This document shows, one piece after another, positions 55,879 to 64,000 of a stretch of 64,000 bases of DNA. Made by a program: the position numbers and the translations under genes. The notes beneath the pieces were generated by a model. The model was not told the DNA's origin and ran no database searches. It saw nothing but the letters and a program-made list of their open reading frames with translations. This DNA comes from Micrasema longulum (Eukaryota; Arthropoda; Insecta; Trichoptera; Brachycentridae): contig JAGVSM010001322.1 in the NCBI GenBank assembly GCA_022494885.1, forward strand, positions 158,609-222,608, in the 5' to 3' direction. How positions within the stretch are numbered: position 1 is the stretch's first letter; each line of letters opens with the position of its first letter.

Positions 55879-56874
55879 ATGAGCAGCATGAATTGCAAAA
55901 TTTGTCTAAAAAATTTGACCCTTTCAAATTCTCTAAAATGTTCGAGATGTTATGATAGTGTGCACCACTCCTGTATTGGGACCTCCTCGACCAACTTCAA
56001 GAAAATGTCACAACTTGCGCGTGCAAATTGGAAATGCGATACGTGTAAATCTCAGGATCCTAGATCCAGATCCTCTAGCCCTCTTGCGATTCCCAGCTTC
56101 TCAGTCGATCAATCATCTGGTTCACCTTCTCTTCACTCTTCCAGTATTAACATTCAGACGATATCATCAGATCTGGAGAAAAGACTCGGTCAGATGATGA
56201 AGACAATGCTTAAGGACTCCATTGAATCGTTGATGACCGAAATGAAGAAAATTATTAATACTGAAATTACGGCGGCATTGAAATCAATTACTCTCGAAAC
56301 GGATAAAAAAATTACCGACTTAGAATGTAAATTAAATACTTCCAACGACCGAATTGTGGAACTCGAAAATCAATTTAGCGATCACCAACAATGGCTAAGA
56401 ATAAATAACCTTGAGATTTCTGGAGTACCGGAGCGGAACAAGGATCTTCCTTCTGACATCCTCGTCGACATCGCCAAGCTATCCGGAGTATCTTTGAAGC
56501 CCGAGGACATCGAGTTTGTGCATCGTGTGCAAGCATTCAAACCCGAAGCTGGACGGCCAAAAAATATTGTTGCAAAGCTTAAAAGCCGTCAGATTAAGGA
56601 TAATATTTTATCTGGTTTTCGGAAGCTTAATTGTTCTTCTTTAGATTTAGGTTATACCGGTGAACCTAAAAAGATTTTTGTACATGATCACTTGACTCCA
56701 CTAAATAAAAAACTGCTTAATGATTGCAAACAGTTATGTAAATCGTTGAATTTTGAGTATGTTTGGGTGAGAAATTGCAATGTATATGTGCGAAAGTCTA
56801 TGGGTTCCCCGAGAATTCAAATAAGAAATAGTTCGGATTTCTCAAAGCTTCGAACAACAAAACCATTATCGTAA
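55879..56874 (+). CDS. CR1-like LINE ORF1 protein with PHD finger
   Basis: 331 residues from the ATG at 55879 (MSSMNCKICLKN); a longer frame exists upstream but begins at TTG, and the first ATG puts the zinc finger right at the N-terminus. Residues 6-56 are a PHD-type C4HC3 finger: C6, C9, C21, C24, H29, C32, C53, C56. A Ser-rich linker follows, then a long helical, coiled-coil-like stretch (about residues 95-185, rich in K, E, L, M), then WLRINNLEISGVPE and the RNA-binding-type C-terminal region common to LINE ORF1s (VHRVQAFKPEAGRPKNIVAK, DNILSGFRK, FVHDHLTPLNKKLL). Expected role: binds the LINE RNA and forms multimers in the RNP; the PHD may contact chromatin. Intact. Confidence 0.85.
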   Translation: MSSMNCKICLKNLTLSNSLKCSRCYDSVHHSCIGTSSTNFKKMSQLARANWKCDTCKSQDPRSRSSSPLAIPSFSVDQSSGSPSLHSSSINIQTISSDLEKRLGQMMKTMLKDSIESLMTEMKKIINTEITAALKSITLETDKKITDLECKLNTSNDRIVELENQFSDHQQWLRINNLEISGVPERNKDLPSDILVDIAKLSGVSLKPEDIEFVHRVQAFKPEAGRPKNIVAKLKSRQIKDNILSGFRKLNCSSLDLGYTGEPKKIFVHDHLTPLNKKLLNDCKQLCKSLNFEYVWVRNCNVYVRKSMGSPRIQIRNSSDFSKLRTTKPLS

Positions 56875-57087
56875 TTTTTCAATACTTTGAGTTTAACAGT
56901 ATTTCGATGCAGTTTTTTGGACACTTCACTACTTCACATATACTCAACCAACACTTTACACATATCCTAACCCTTTCACACCAAATAAATTTTACAAAAC
57001 GTTTGTTACTTTTGAAGCATAATAATTTTACCATTATAATATATATGTATTTTAAATTACTCTCATATATTTATTACTTTAGTAAAT

Positions 57088-59343
57088 ATGTCAAATTGTG
57101 TTATATTCTCAGGTCATTTATTTTCAAAGGGCGATAAATTAACACTTTTTTATCAAAATTCTCGCGGTCTCCGCTCAAAATTGCCAATTTTCTATCAAAA
57201 CATAATTTCTAATAACTATGACGTAATAATAATAACTGAGAGTTGGCTTTGCGAGGGTGTTCTCAACTCAGAAATCTGTGACAGTAGATATGACGTATTT
57301 CGTCTCGACCGTGATCGTATTGTGAGCGGTAAAACGAATGGTGGTGGAGTTATGATTTTGGTACTTAGAAGCCTCGGCGCTCGCGAGCGTTCGGAATGGA
57401 GACAAGTCGGCTCCGAGTGTTTATTGGTTACTATTCCAGCTTCATCGCTTCGCTCGCGCAACAGTAATCGCTCTTTCGCAAACCGTGACCTGCATATTTG
57501 TTCTGCATATGCTCCCTCCGATGGTGTCAATAATAAACTAAAGAATAAAAATGAAAACCACGTACCTCTGTCTCAACATATTCAACGTCTAATTTCATTA
57601 TTTGAAAATATTCTAGAATCGAGTGAAGACTATTATATAGTCGCGGGAGATTTTAACTTGTACAATATTGGATGGAACTCTTTCGATTTACCAATTTACA
57701 GTCATAAGGGTCCCGTTGAATTTCAGGAGGCAGGAAGAAGATTGATCGAGTTATTCACAAAACATAATTTCTATCAATATAATCTAACTAAAAACTCGAA
57801 AAACAATGTACTTGATCTTATTTTTAGTAATTTCACTACCGAAGTCATTCACTCTAGCTTTCCTTTAGTAAAGGAGGATGTTTTTCACCCATCATTGGAG
57901 TTGTCGATCACAGATATTTTTGCTGCTCATTTTACTAATAACACTGAACCGAGAAGAAGATTTCGTAAAGCCAACTATGATGTAATCAATGAGCAATTAA
58001 CAAATATAAACTGGGCTCAACTTTTTGCTGGTTTAACTGTAGAGGATACCGTTACTAGTTTTTATGATTTGCTTAGGAATGTAATAAATACGCATATTCC
58101 TCTTGATACAAGAATTCAAAAGCAATTCTATCCCATTTGGTTCAGTGATGTTCTTTTGAAATTAATCAAGGAAAAGAATAAGGCTCACTCGAAATGGAAA
58201 AAATATGCTAATCCACTTGATTATGACGAATTTGCATTGTTGCGTAAACGACAAAAGTTATTACAAGAAGATTGCTTCCAAAAGTACATTGGATCGGTGC
58301 AAGACAACGTAAAAAAGAATCCAAAACAGCTATGGTCCTATATAAAAGCTCGCCGTGGTATTTCTACTTACCCCAAATATTTTGAATATAAAGATACAAA
58401 ATGTGAGGAAAGTCAGTCAATTTGTCTTGGATTTAATGACTTTTTCAGTTCTGTTTTTAGCAAACCCGCTGACATATATCCCGTAACCAATCTCGACCCA
58501 CCATACTGCAACGATAATGGAGTAATTAACAATATCCAAACTACGGAAAATGAGGTCTGTAAACCTTTGTCCATGTTAGATGCTAACGGGGGTGCTGGTA
58601 GTGATGGAGTGCCTCCATATTTTATTGTAAAATGCGCGAAATCACTATGTTCCCCTTTAAATATAATATTTAATATTTCTCTCAAGCAGGGATATTTCCC
58701 TCTCAAATGGAAAGAGGCTCATATTTTACCTATTCATAAAAAAGGTTCTAAAATTAAAATTATCAACTACAGGGGTATTTCCATTCTTAATGCGTTTAGT
58801 AAGGTATTCGAAAAAATTGTTTATAAAAGCATTTATCCCATTATTGTTAAAGGAATTCCTCCACATCAGCACGGTTTTCTCAAAGGCAAATCAACTGCGT
58901 CTAACTTAATTGAGTTTACGAACTTTGTACTTCGTTGTATGGATAAATGTGAACAGGTGGATGTGGTCTACACTGATTTTGAAAAGGCATTCGATCGGGT
59001 GGATCATATCATCCTTCTGAGAAAAATTCTTAACCTTGGAATACGAGGTGACGTATATCGATGGATATCATCCTACGTAAGCAACAGGAGCCAAGCTGTC
59101 GTACTCGGAGGTTTTCGATCCAATTTTATAGATATTACATCGGGAGTTCCTCAGGGTTCACACTTGGATCCTTTGCTCTATAATGCTTACCTTTATGATA
59201 TATATGCAGTCATCCATAATTCAAATTTTTTGATGTATGCTGACGATAAAAAAATATATTTGAATATTAAAGATACTAGTGACTGCTATAATCTCCAAGA
59301 CGATCTTCACCGATTAACAGATTACTATGAAAAAATTTCATAA
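57088..59343 (+). CDS. CR1-like LINE ORF2: endonuclease and reverse transcriptase (first, open part)
   Basis: 751 residues to a premature TAA. APE-type endonuclease at about 20-275: YQNSRGLR (N24), TESWL (E51), GGGVMI, SAYAPSD (Y141), VAGDFN (D188, N190), LDLIFS (D243), and FHPSLEL (H267); all catalytic positions are present. Reverse transcriptase at about 540-751: HKKGSKIKIINYRGIS, HGFLKGKSTASNL, YTDFEKAFDRVDH (D630), SGVPQGSHLDPLLYN, LMYADDKKIY (Y717, D719, D720). The G after QGSHL is D (usual GPLL), a possible weakening change. The enzyme would nick the target and prime cDNA synthesis on it. The frame breaks in an A-run at about 59333 (one A missing), so the thumb and C-terminus follow in another frame. 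Confidence 0.9.
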   Translation: MSNCVIFSGHLFSKGDKLTLFYQNSRGLRSKLPIFYQNIISNNYDVIIITESWLCEGVLNSEICDSRYDVFRLDRDRIVSGKTNGGGVMILVLRSLGARERSEWRQVGSECLLVTIPASSLRSRNSNRSFANRDLHICSAYAPSDGVNNKLKNKNENHVPLSQHIQRLISLFENILESSEDYYIVAGDFNLYNIGWNSFDLPIYSHKGPVEFQEAGRRLIELFTKHNFYQYNLTKNSKNNVLDLIFSNFTTEVIHSSFPLVKEDVFHPSLELSITDIFAAHFTNNTEPRRRFRKANYDVINEQLTNINWAQLFAGLTVEDTVTSFYDLLRNVINTHIPLDTRIQKQFYPIWFSDVLLKLIKEKNKAHSKWKKYANPLDYDEFALLRKRQKLLQEDCFQKYIGSVQDNVKKNPKQLWSYIKARRGISTYPKYFEYKDTKCEESQSICLGFNDFFSSVFSKPADIYPVTNLDPPYCNDNGVINNIQTTENEVCKPLSMLDANGGAGSDGVPPYFIVKCAKSLCSPLNIIFNISLKQGYFPLKWKEAHILPIHKKGSKIKIINYRGISILNAFSKVFEKIVYKSIYPIIVKGIPPHQHGFLKGKSTASNLIEFTNFVLRCMDKCEQVDVVYTDFEKAFDRVDHIILLRKILNLGIRGDVYRWISSYVSNRSQAVVLGGFRSNFIDITSGVPQGSHLDPLLYNAYLYDIYAVIHNSNFLMYADDKKIYLNIKDTSDCYNLQDDLHRLTDYYEKIS

Positions 59344-60060
59344 ATGTAAATGTCTCAAAATGTTTACTCATTTCTTTTTCACGTAGCTCCAATCCTATTT
59401 CACATCAATATTTTTTAAGTAATCAAGCTATACAACGAGTTGAAAGTGTTCGTGATCTTGGTGTGATTCTAGATAAAAAAACTTACGTATGAAAACCACA
59501 TCGAAAATATAGTGAAGCGGGCAGACAGAAACTTAGGTTTTGTTATCCGCACTTGCCAAGTTTTTAATGATATTGGTAGTATCAAATTAATTTATTTCGC
59601 TTACGTTCGTAGTCTCCTTGAATATGCCTCCTCTGTGTGTTCTCCCCAGTATTCCATACACAAGATAAGGCTTGAAAATATTCAGAAAACATTTTTGAGA
59701 CATCTCAATTGGAGATCCAGATTTACGGACCTTAACTATATAACTTCTTGTCATAAACATAATATACTTAGTCTTGAGGATCGTCGTTTGTTATTAGATA
59801 TGGGTATTTTACATGACATTCTTAATGGACGTCTTGATAGTCCTGTTCTGGTTTCTGAGTTGGCCCTTAACGTACCTTGCTACCGCACCCGTCACACGAA
59901 TCTATCTCTTTTCCATGTACCCACAGTTCGCACCAACTATGCTCAGAACTCTCCTCTGATTCGCTTGACGCGTAATTATAATTTATTTTTCAATAACATA
60001 GACATATTTAATTACAGTAAACTCACTTTTAAAACCAAAATTAAAAAAACTATTATTTGA
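59344..60060 (+). pseudogene. ORF2 C-terminal part, out of frame after two frameshifts
   Basis: Between the two breaks (59338-59480) the coding frame reads NVNVSKCLLISFSRSSNPIS and VESVRDLGVILDKK. A second shift, one extra A in the run at about 59477, moves it to the frame that is open to 60060: LTYENHIENIVKRADRNLGF, VYFAYVRSLLEYASSVCSP-like (YFAYVRSLLEYASSVCSPQY here), LENIQKTFLRHL, and the tail TNYAQNSPLIRLTR. With this part ORF2 totals about 990 codons, a normal length. Both lesions are single-base changes in A homopolymers; sequencing or assembly error is possible. Confidence 0.85.
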
Positions 60061-60417
60061 AAAAAATTATGTTTCGTTATAAAAAAAATATATATTTATA
60101 TTTTTACATTATAATTTTAAATTGTTTCTATTCACTCATATCAAATACACACTTACCCTGTCCTTAAACCTACCCTCACACCCATATACAATCACACACA
60201 TATTCACATACCTACCAAAACCACACTCCACTTTTTTACACACGCATCCTCACACACAAAAAAAAAAACTCGCACACATGCACTTCTATAAATTATATTT
60301 AACTGAACTGGATTTTTATAATTGTATTTATGTGAAAAACTGATTTGGCTTTATTTTATGTTTTTTTTATTATGTTGTGTATATTTCTTTGTATTGCTGT
60401 TGTTTTTCTTAATAAAC

Positions 60418-60449
<32 letters not shown>

Positions 60450-60956
60450 TGAGCAAAGAAGGGCAAAAAAAATAATACCTTGGAAACACTAACGAAATGT
60501 CCATTTCGATTTTTTGACGTAATGCATTTGCTACTTACACATACATTTGCTAATTACACATGAAATGTGATCCCATCCTGTTTCTGTAATATCCTAGCAG
60601 TATATCTACACTTTAAAACGACACAACACGGCATAGTTGAATTCGAATCGGGAGATGCGTACTGAGCGACGTCTACAAAGAAACTAATGGATCAAAACGT
60701 AAAACCATTATTTAAATTTAGCCACCGCGAGTAGTTTAGCCGCCTTCTGTTTGATGCGCGTATGCGGTTTCTGGACTATTCGTAATTCTATGTATCCACA
60801 ATGTGGAATATTTTACGCACCCAGAAGCTGTACGAATGCACACTCATTAGTGGGACAATATGGATTTATTTTTCTGTACATATCGGCAGTTTAGTATCTA
60901 TCTGCTTTCTATTTTTGTATCTTTTCATAAATACTATCTATATATAGTACGATGAT

Positions 60957-61075
60957 GGTAAAGGTAAGGAAGTCAAGGCATTTACAGGGCTTACGACATG
61001 CCATGGTCTGGTCTAAGTGGCGACTTTACACACTGTGTAACATTTACCATTCCTCCTATGTTTTAACATTTACAT
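60957..61075 (+). repeat. Foldback-family fragment
   Basis: AAGTCAAGGCATTTACAGGG, CTAAGTGGCGACTTTACACA, CTGTGTAACATTTACCATTC, CTATGTTTTAACATTTACAT. One arm only, inside the inverted repeat pair. Confidence 0.65.
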
Positions 61076-61722
61076 AAATAAATATGTCCTTAAAAATCGT
61101 ATTGGGCGAATATATATATTTTTTTTTGTTTTTGAATGTCTCAGTCTAATAACAAACAAAAAAAACCACTCAACTTCCTTATTATATTACTATTACGCTT
61201 TGTTAAATTAATATACATTTTTTTTTAAATCAAATTTTCGGACCGCGATAGTTAATATGTTTATCCCACAGTGCGATGTTTTGACACATTAATTCCACAA
61301 GAATAGACCGAAGTAAAATATAATCCATCTCTTCTACGCAATGCTGAATAGTACACAAGTTAGAATGAGACGCGTGTACGCGGATTTTTACTTCTAAATC
61401 TGACGTCTGGCGGCCATTTCGGATGTCGGTAAGCAGATTCCTGCATGTCTTTGTATGGGACAAATTCTCATACGTCAAGATTAGTGATTTTTCATCAAAT
61501 TATGAATTAAAACTGTGTTTTTATCGTGAACTACTAATAAAATATCGCAATAGGATTGTTGACGGTACGTAGAATCATATTTAAATGTTTAATGTAATGA
61601 AAATGTAGTCATGGTAACGATTTTAATTCACGAAAGTGAAGAATTTGATGAAAGGAAATAAATTTCATTTTGCTCATTCCGAATCACTGACATTCCTATA
61701 CTAACTTCAAATTCATCATAAT
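61076..61722. other. No gene seen
   Basis: The 82-codon minus frame at 61230-61478 has no domain I recognise. No supported feature. Confidence 0.35.
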
Positions 61723-61950
61723 TCCTCTTTTCGCACCCAATGGTGCGTAGGGCACCGCGTTTGTAAACCAAATGTGGCGTACGTAATACGATCGTGATCA
61801 GTCAGCCAAGAGCGATGAAATTTTGCAGTTAACGAAAACCTTTAGAATCTACCCAGTCAGGAATCGAACCACTACCTCAAGAATGGTGGGCGAACGTGCC
61901 AACCACTACCTACTCAACTAGGCGGACTTATCCCCACTCGATTTTTTTGC
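61723..61950 (-). repeat. SINE S1-related copy
   Basis: Minus orientation: tail side CACCCAATGGTGCGTAGGGC, middle GATCAGTCAGCCAAGAGCGA diverged from S1, head with B-box-like CAGGAATCGAACCACTACC in plus sense and GCCAACCACTACC. The head is of the 40990 type, so this is a separate S1 subfamily. Confidence 0.6.
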
Positions 61951-62610
61951 CTCCCCTACCACAGTAGTAGCTGCTCGATTATAAAATAATCTACTCAGTA
62001 ATGTCAGAGACGCCCCTTCTTTATTTACATTCAAATCACGTATGAAATGTCACTTCTTGAATATTTGTGTATTTCATTTTCCCCCCCTCTTCCCTTCCCT
62101 CGCCACCCCCCTCTCTTCCTAGTAGATATAGTGTAGATATTCAGTCAATTTATATTTCTTACAAAATATACAGAGTAACTGGAACCGAACCCGCCATAGC
62201 AAATTCGCTCATAGAGGCAAATTTGCTAAATATTGGATCCTAGAATAAGAATTGTCCAGAAACCGCATACGAGCATCAAACAGAAGGCGACTAAACTACT
62301 CATAAATGAGTAGTTTTACGTTTTGACCCATCAGTTTCTTTGTACACGTCGCTCAGTACGCAACTCCTAATTTGAATACAACTATGCCGTGTTGTGTCCT
62401 TTTAAAGTGTAGAAAATACTGCTAGGATCTTAATGAAAGAAATAGGATGGTATCACATTTCATGTGTGATTAGCAAATGAATGTGTAAGTAGCAAATACA
62501 TTACTTAGATATTAAATTTTTATTCTATCTGTCAGATTGTCGAAGAAATCAAAACGGACATTTCGTTAGTGTTGCCAGGGTAGTAATTTTTTTTACCCTA
62601 CTTTGCTCAT

Positions 62611-62984
62611 CTAATGAGAGAACTAATGAAAATTGGACCTCGGGTTAAACAACTCTGTGGTGGCTATTTTACTGACATTATCTTTAAAACATCAAATATT
62701 ATTTAACATGATATAAAAATATCCGTTTTATGTAAAACAAATTTTGTTTTAAATTCAAAGTTCATTAATTCAGTTACTCTTATTAAATGACCCTTTACTT
62801 ATTTACTCTGTTGTGTCAATCAATATTTCCGCGTGCACAATAAAATAGTATTGAAACGCGTGTTATTTCAGCCCAAAATACAAAAAAATATTCGCGTTCA
62901 ATGTGATCGAAATACTTGGCATTTGGTGTCAAAGTGCAGTGCCCTACGCGAGGATGATGAAAGCTCATAGTAATATATATCTTT
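62611..62984. other. No gene seen
   Basis: Contains a small S1-like piece near 62938 (AGTGCCCTACGCGAGGATGA in plus sense). Nothing else supported. Confidence 0.35.
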
Positions 62985-63112
62985 ACGATTGTTTCGCCTT
63001 CTTCTATATTTATGTAGTTATATAATTCAAAGTACTTAAATAAAAAAATAAAATAATCCTATGAACTATAGCATGTACATCATTACCAATAGTTAAGGGC
63101 AAGGCTAAGTGT
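62985..63112 (+). repeat. Interspersed repeat, pair with 20448-20620
   Basis: TTGTTTCGCCTTCTTCTA, TATAATTCAAAGTACTTAAA, AATCCTATGAACTATAGCAT and GGGCAAGGCTAAGTGTTTAA match the earlier copy. Confidence 0.55.
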
Positions 63113-63116
63113 TTAA

Positions 63117-63170
63117 CCCTCCCTCCCGGTGCCTCCCCGGTGCCTCCCCGGTGTCTCCCCGGTGCGCGGT
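63117..63170. repeat. Minisatellite, 11-bp unit
   Basis: About 4 units of GCCTCCCCGGT (variants CCCTCCCGGT and GTCTCCCCGGT), a sharp GC-rich island directly at the end of the preceding repeat. Confidence 0.8.
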
Positions 63171-63214
63171 GATGTGTAGCTAGTACACATTGCGTCTAAT
63201 TACTACAATACATA

Positions 63215-63372
63215 CCCCTTCAATTATTTAAAAATAAATTAAGACTTATTATTCCTGGCTGCTATACGATCCCACTTACTTTTTATTTAGAAACTTTGCT
63301 GGTCTGTCTTTAAACTGTATTTAAAAAATGTTATTACATCATTGTCGACGTTGTTTGTTTCTTTAAAATAAA
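63215..63372 (+). repeat. LINE 3' UTR fragment (family L-A)
   Basis: AAATAAATTAAGACTTATTA, CTGGCTGCTATACGATCCCA, TTAGAAACTTTGCTGGTCTG, then CTTTAAAATAAAAAC. Matches 23905-24206 with an internal deletion of the CA-rich part. Confidence 0.6.
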
Positions 63373-63823
63373 AACATATTAATAATAATATATTTATAAT
63401 CAATATTGGGCTTAGATTTTCAGTATTCCTCCATTACACATTTACGTATCGACTGAAATAATTTGTTATTAAATAATAAGTACTTATTAGGCACAAAAAA
63501 GTATTTTATCGGAAATCAGGGATAAATTACAAATATCATCAAAAGTATACTCTCAGTCAGTCACGCATCCCAGTACTAGCTACGAGTACTTAGTATCTCT
63601 CAGGAAGTTAGCGCGGGTGCGCGTTTCGCCCGAGTCGTTGTTTTCAGCTGTTACATTTGAAATATTATCACCTTTGAATTAAATTATGGTTAATTAAAGC
63701 CATTCCCTATAAATATTTCATTTTTCCTTTTTTTTATATATTTTTTTAAATATTTATTTCTTAAGTTAGCTTATATTAAAACTAATATAAACTATTATGT
63801 ACATTTACATCATCTATATATAT
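63373..63823. other. No gene seen
   Basis: AT-rich; 63540-63650 is somewhat richer in GC, with no frame. No supported feature. Confidence 0.35.
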
Positions 63824-64000
63824 TTACATTTCCTTACAGTAACTTATACATTTATTTTTAAATTCTTTCAGACACTTTTCATTCTTCATACATTCAGGCA
63901 TCTCATCATACATTTTAAACCCTTAAACATCAAACAATTTTGCGACTCAGCTCTTTTCAATAATGGTAGTCTTATTTTATCCCTTTGTCTAGTAGCATAT
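63824..64000 (-). pseudogene. LINE reverse-transcriptase C-terminus, cut by the window edge
   Basis: The minus strand is open from the window end to a TAA at 63824-63826 with no start codon: RDKIRLPLLKRAE, NCLMFKGLKMYDEMPECMKN and LKEFKNKCISYC. This is the 'R....L......F.GLK.Y..LP......LK.FK....Y' tail of insect LINEs. Open for 58 codons with no stop, so the fragment may be part of a better-preserved element beyond the edge. Confidence 0.6.

Larger units (their letters stand above)
55500..60448 (+). mobile_element. Nearly full-length CR1-like non-LTR retrotransposon
   Basis: About 4.9 kb: 5' UTR (start approximate; I could not find the true 5' end or a target duplication), ORF1 55879-56874, a 213-base spacer, ORF2 57088 to 60060 with two frameshifts, a CA-rich 3' UTR (60120-60290) and an AAATAAATAAATAAATAAAT tail to about 60448. 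The pairing of a PHD-finger ORF1 with an APE-type endonuclease plus reverse transcriptase and a short-unit microsatellite tail is the known layout of CR1-like elements. It has far fewer disabling changes than any other LINE copy here, so it is the youngest. Confidence 0.85.
60449..62610. mobile_element. Inverted repeat pair, arms about 350 bp, 1.45 kb apart
   Basis: Left arm 60449-60790 and right arm 62242-62610 are imperfect reverse complements. Shared in the two orientations: GAGCAAAGAAGGGC / GAGCAAAGTAGGGT, ACACTAACGAAATGTCC, TACACTTTAAAACGACACAA / ACACTTTAAAAGGACACAA, CGGCATAGTTG, GATGCGTACTGAGCGACGT, CTTCTGTTTGATGC, GCGGTTTCTGGAC. The right arm has a perfect AAACTACTCAT-AA-ATGAGTAGTTT palindrome at 62293-62316. 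The interior has a foldback fragment, a SINE and no transposase. Either a non-autonomous TIR element or two copies of one repeat in opposite orientation. Confidence 0.65.

Noticed and set aside
55952..56197. 81-codon frame overlapping ORF1
   Set aside because: It is a shifted-frame shadow of the intact ORF1.
57216..57530. Antisense 104-codon frame
   Set aside because: It is a shadow of the LINE ORF2 endonuclease coding region.
1..64000. CRISPR arrays, prokaryotic operons, ribosome binding sites
   Set aside because: Composition, SINE/LINE content and splice signals are eukaryotic; no regularly spaced short repeats of CRISPR type are present.

Overview
This window is eukaryotic, AT-rich, gene-poor DNA that reads as an insect genome. 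The support is the repeat content: CR1-like LINEs whose ORF1 carries a PHD finger, LINE 3' ends with GAA-rich tails, mariner, PIF/Harbinger and hAT remnants, and tRNA-derived SINEs with ATC-rich tails. I cannot fix the order; a lepidopteran or other holometabolous insect is my best guess. No complete host protein-coding gene is visible. Most long open frames are either transposon remnants or chance frames.

Layout. 0-13 kb: SINE-interrupted repeats, a PIF/Harbinger remnant with long TIRs (4.07-5.11 kb), a decayed mariner with recognisable TIRs (6.90-8.11 kb), nested SINEs (8.5-8.9 kb) and LINE 3' ends. 13-18 kb: a widespread interspersed repeat, a long inverted-repeat element and a LINE 3' end. 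19.77-20.18 kb: the best host regulatory region, a GC-rich TATA plus CRE promoter followed on the minus strand by a possible first exon with a consensus 5' splice site. 20.4-25 kb: two MITEs, a SINE, and a hAT element with a perfect 8-bp target duplication. 26.01 kb: a short exon that begins a THAP zinc finger. 30.25-30.76 kb: a 200-bp tandem repeat. 31.2-35.1 kb: a dense cluster of a palindromic (foldback) family, one copy of which interrupts a mariner transposase pseudogene. 35.2-55.3 kb: LINE fragments, another Tc1/mariner-superfamily pseudogene, LTR-like remnants and SINEs. 55.5-60.45 kb: a nearly full-length CR1-like LINE (ORF1 with PHD finger; ORF2 with endonuclease and reverse transcriptase, broken by two single-base frameshifts). 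60.45-62.61 kb: a 350-bp inverted repeat pair. The right edge carries a LINE reverse-transcriptase C-terminus that runs out of the window.

How it fits together. The window is a layered record of transposition: SINE into repeat, SINE into SINE, LINE into hAT, foldback composite into mariner, and a LINE tail against an inverted-repeat arm. The only intact-looking enzymatic set is the CR1-like ORF1/ORF2 pair, which could have supplied retrotransposition activity before the frameshifts. The most unusual structure is the foldback family, present at 11 loci and repeatedly arranged as a forward module followed by a palindrome.
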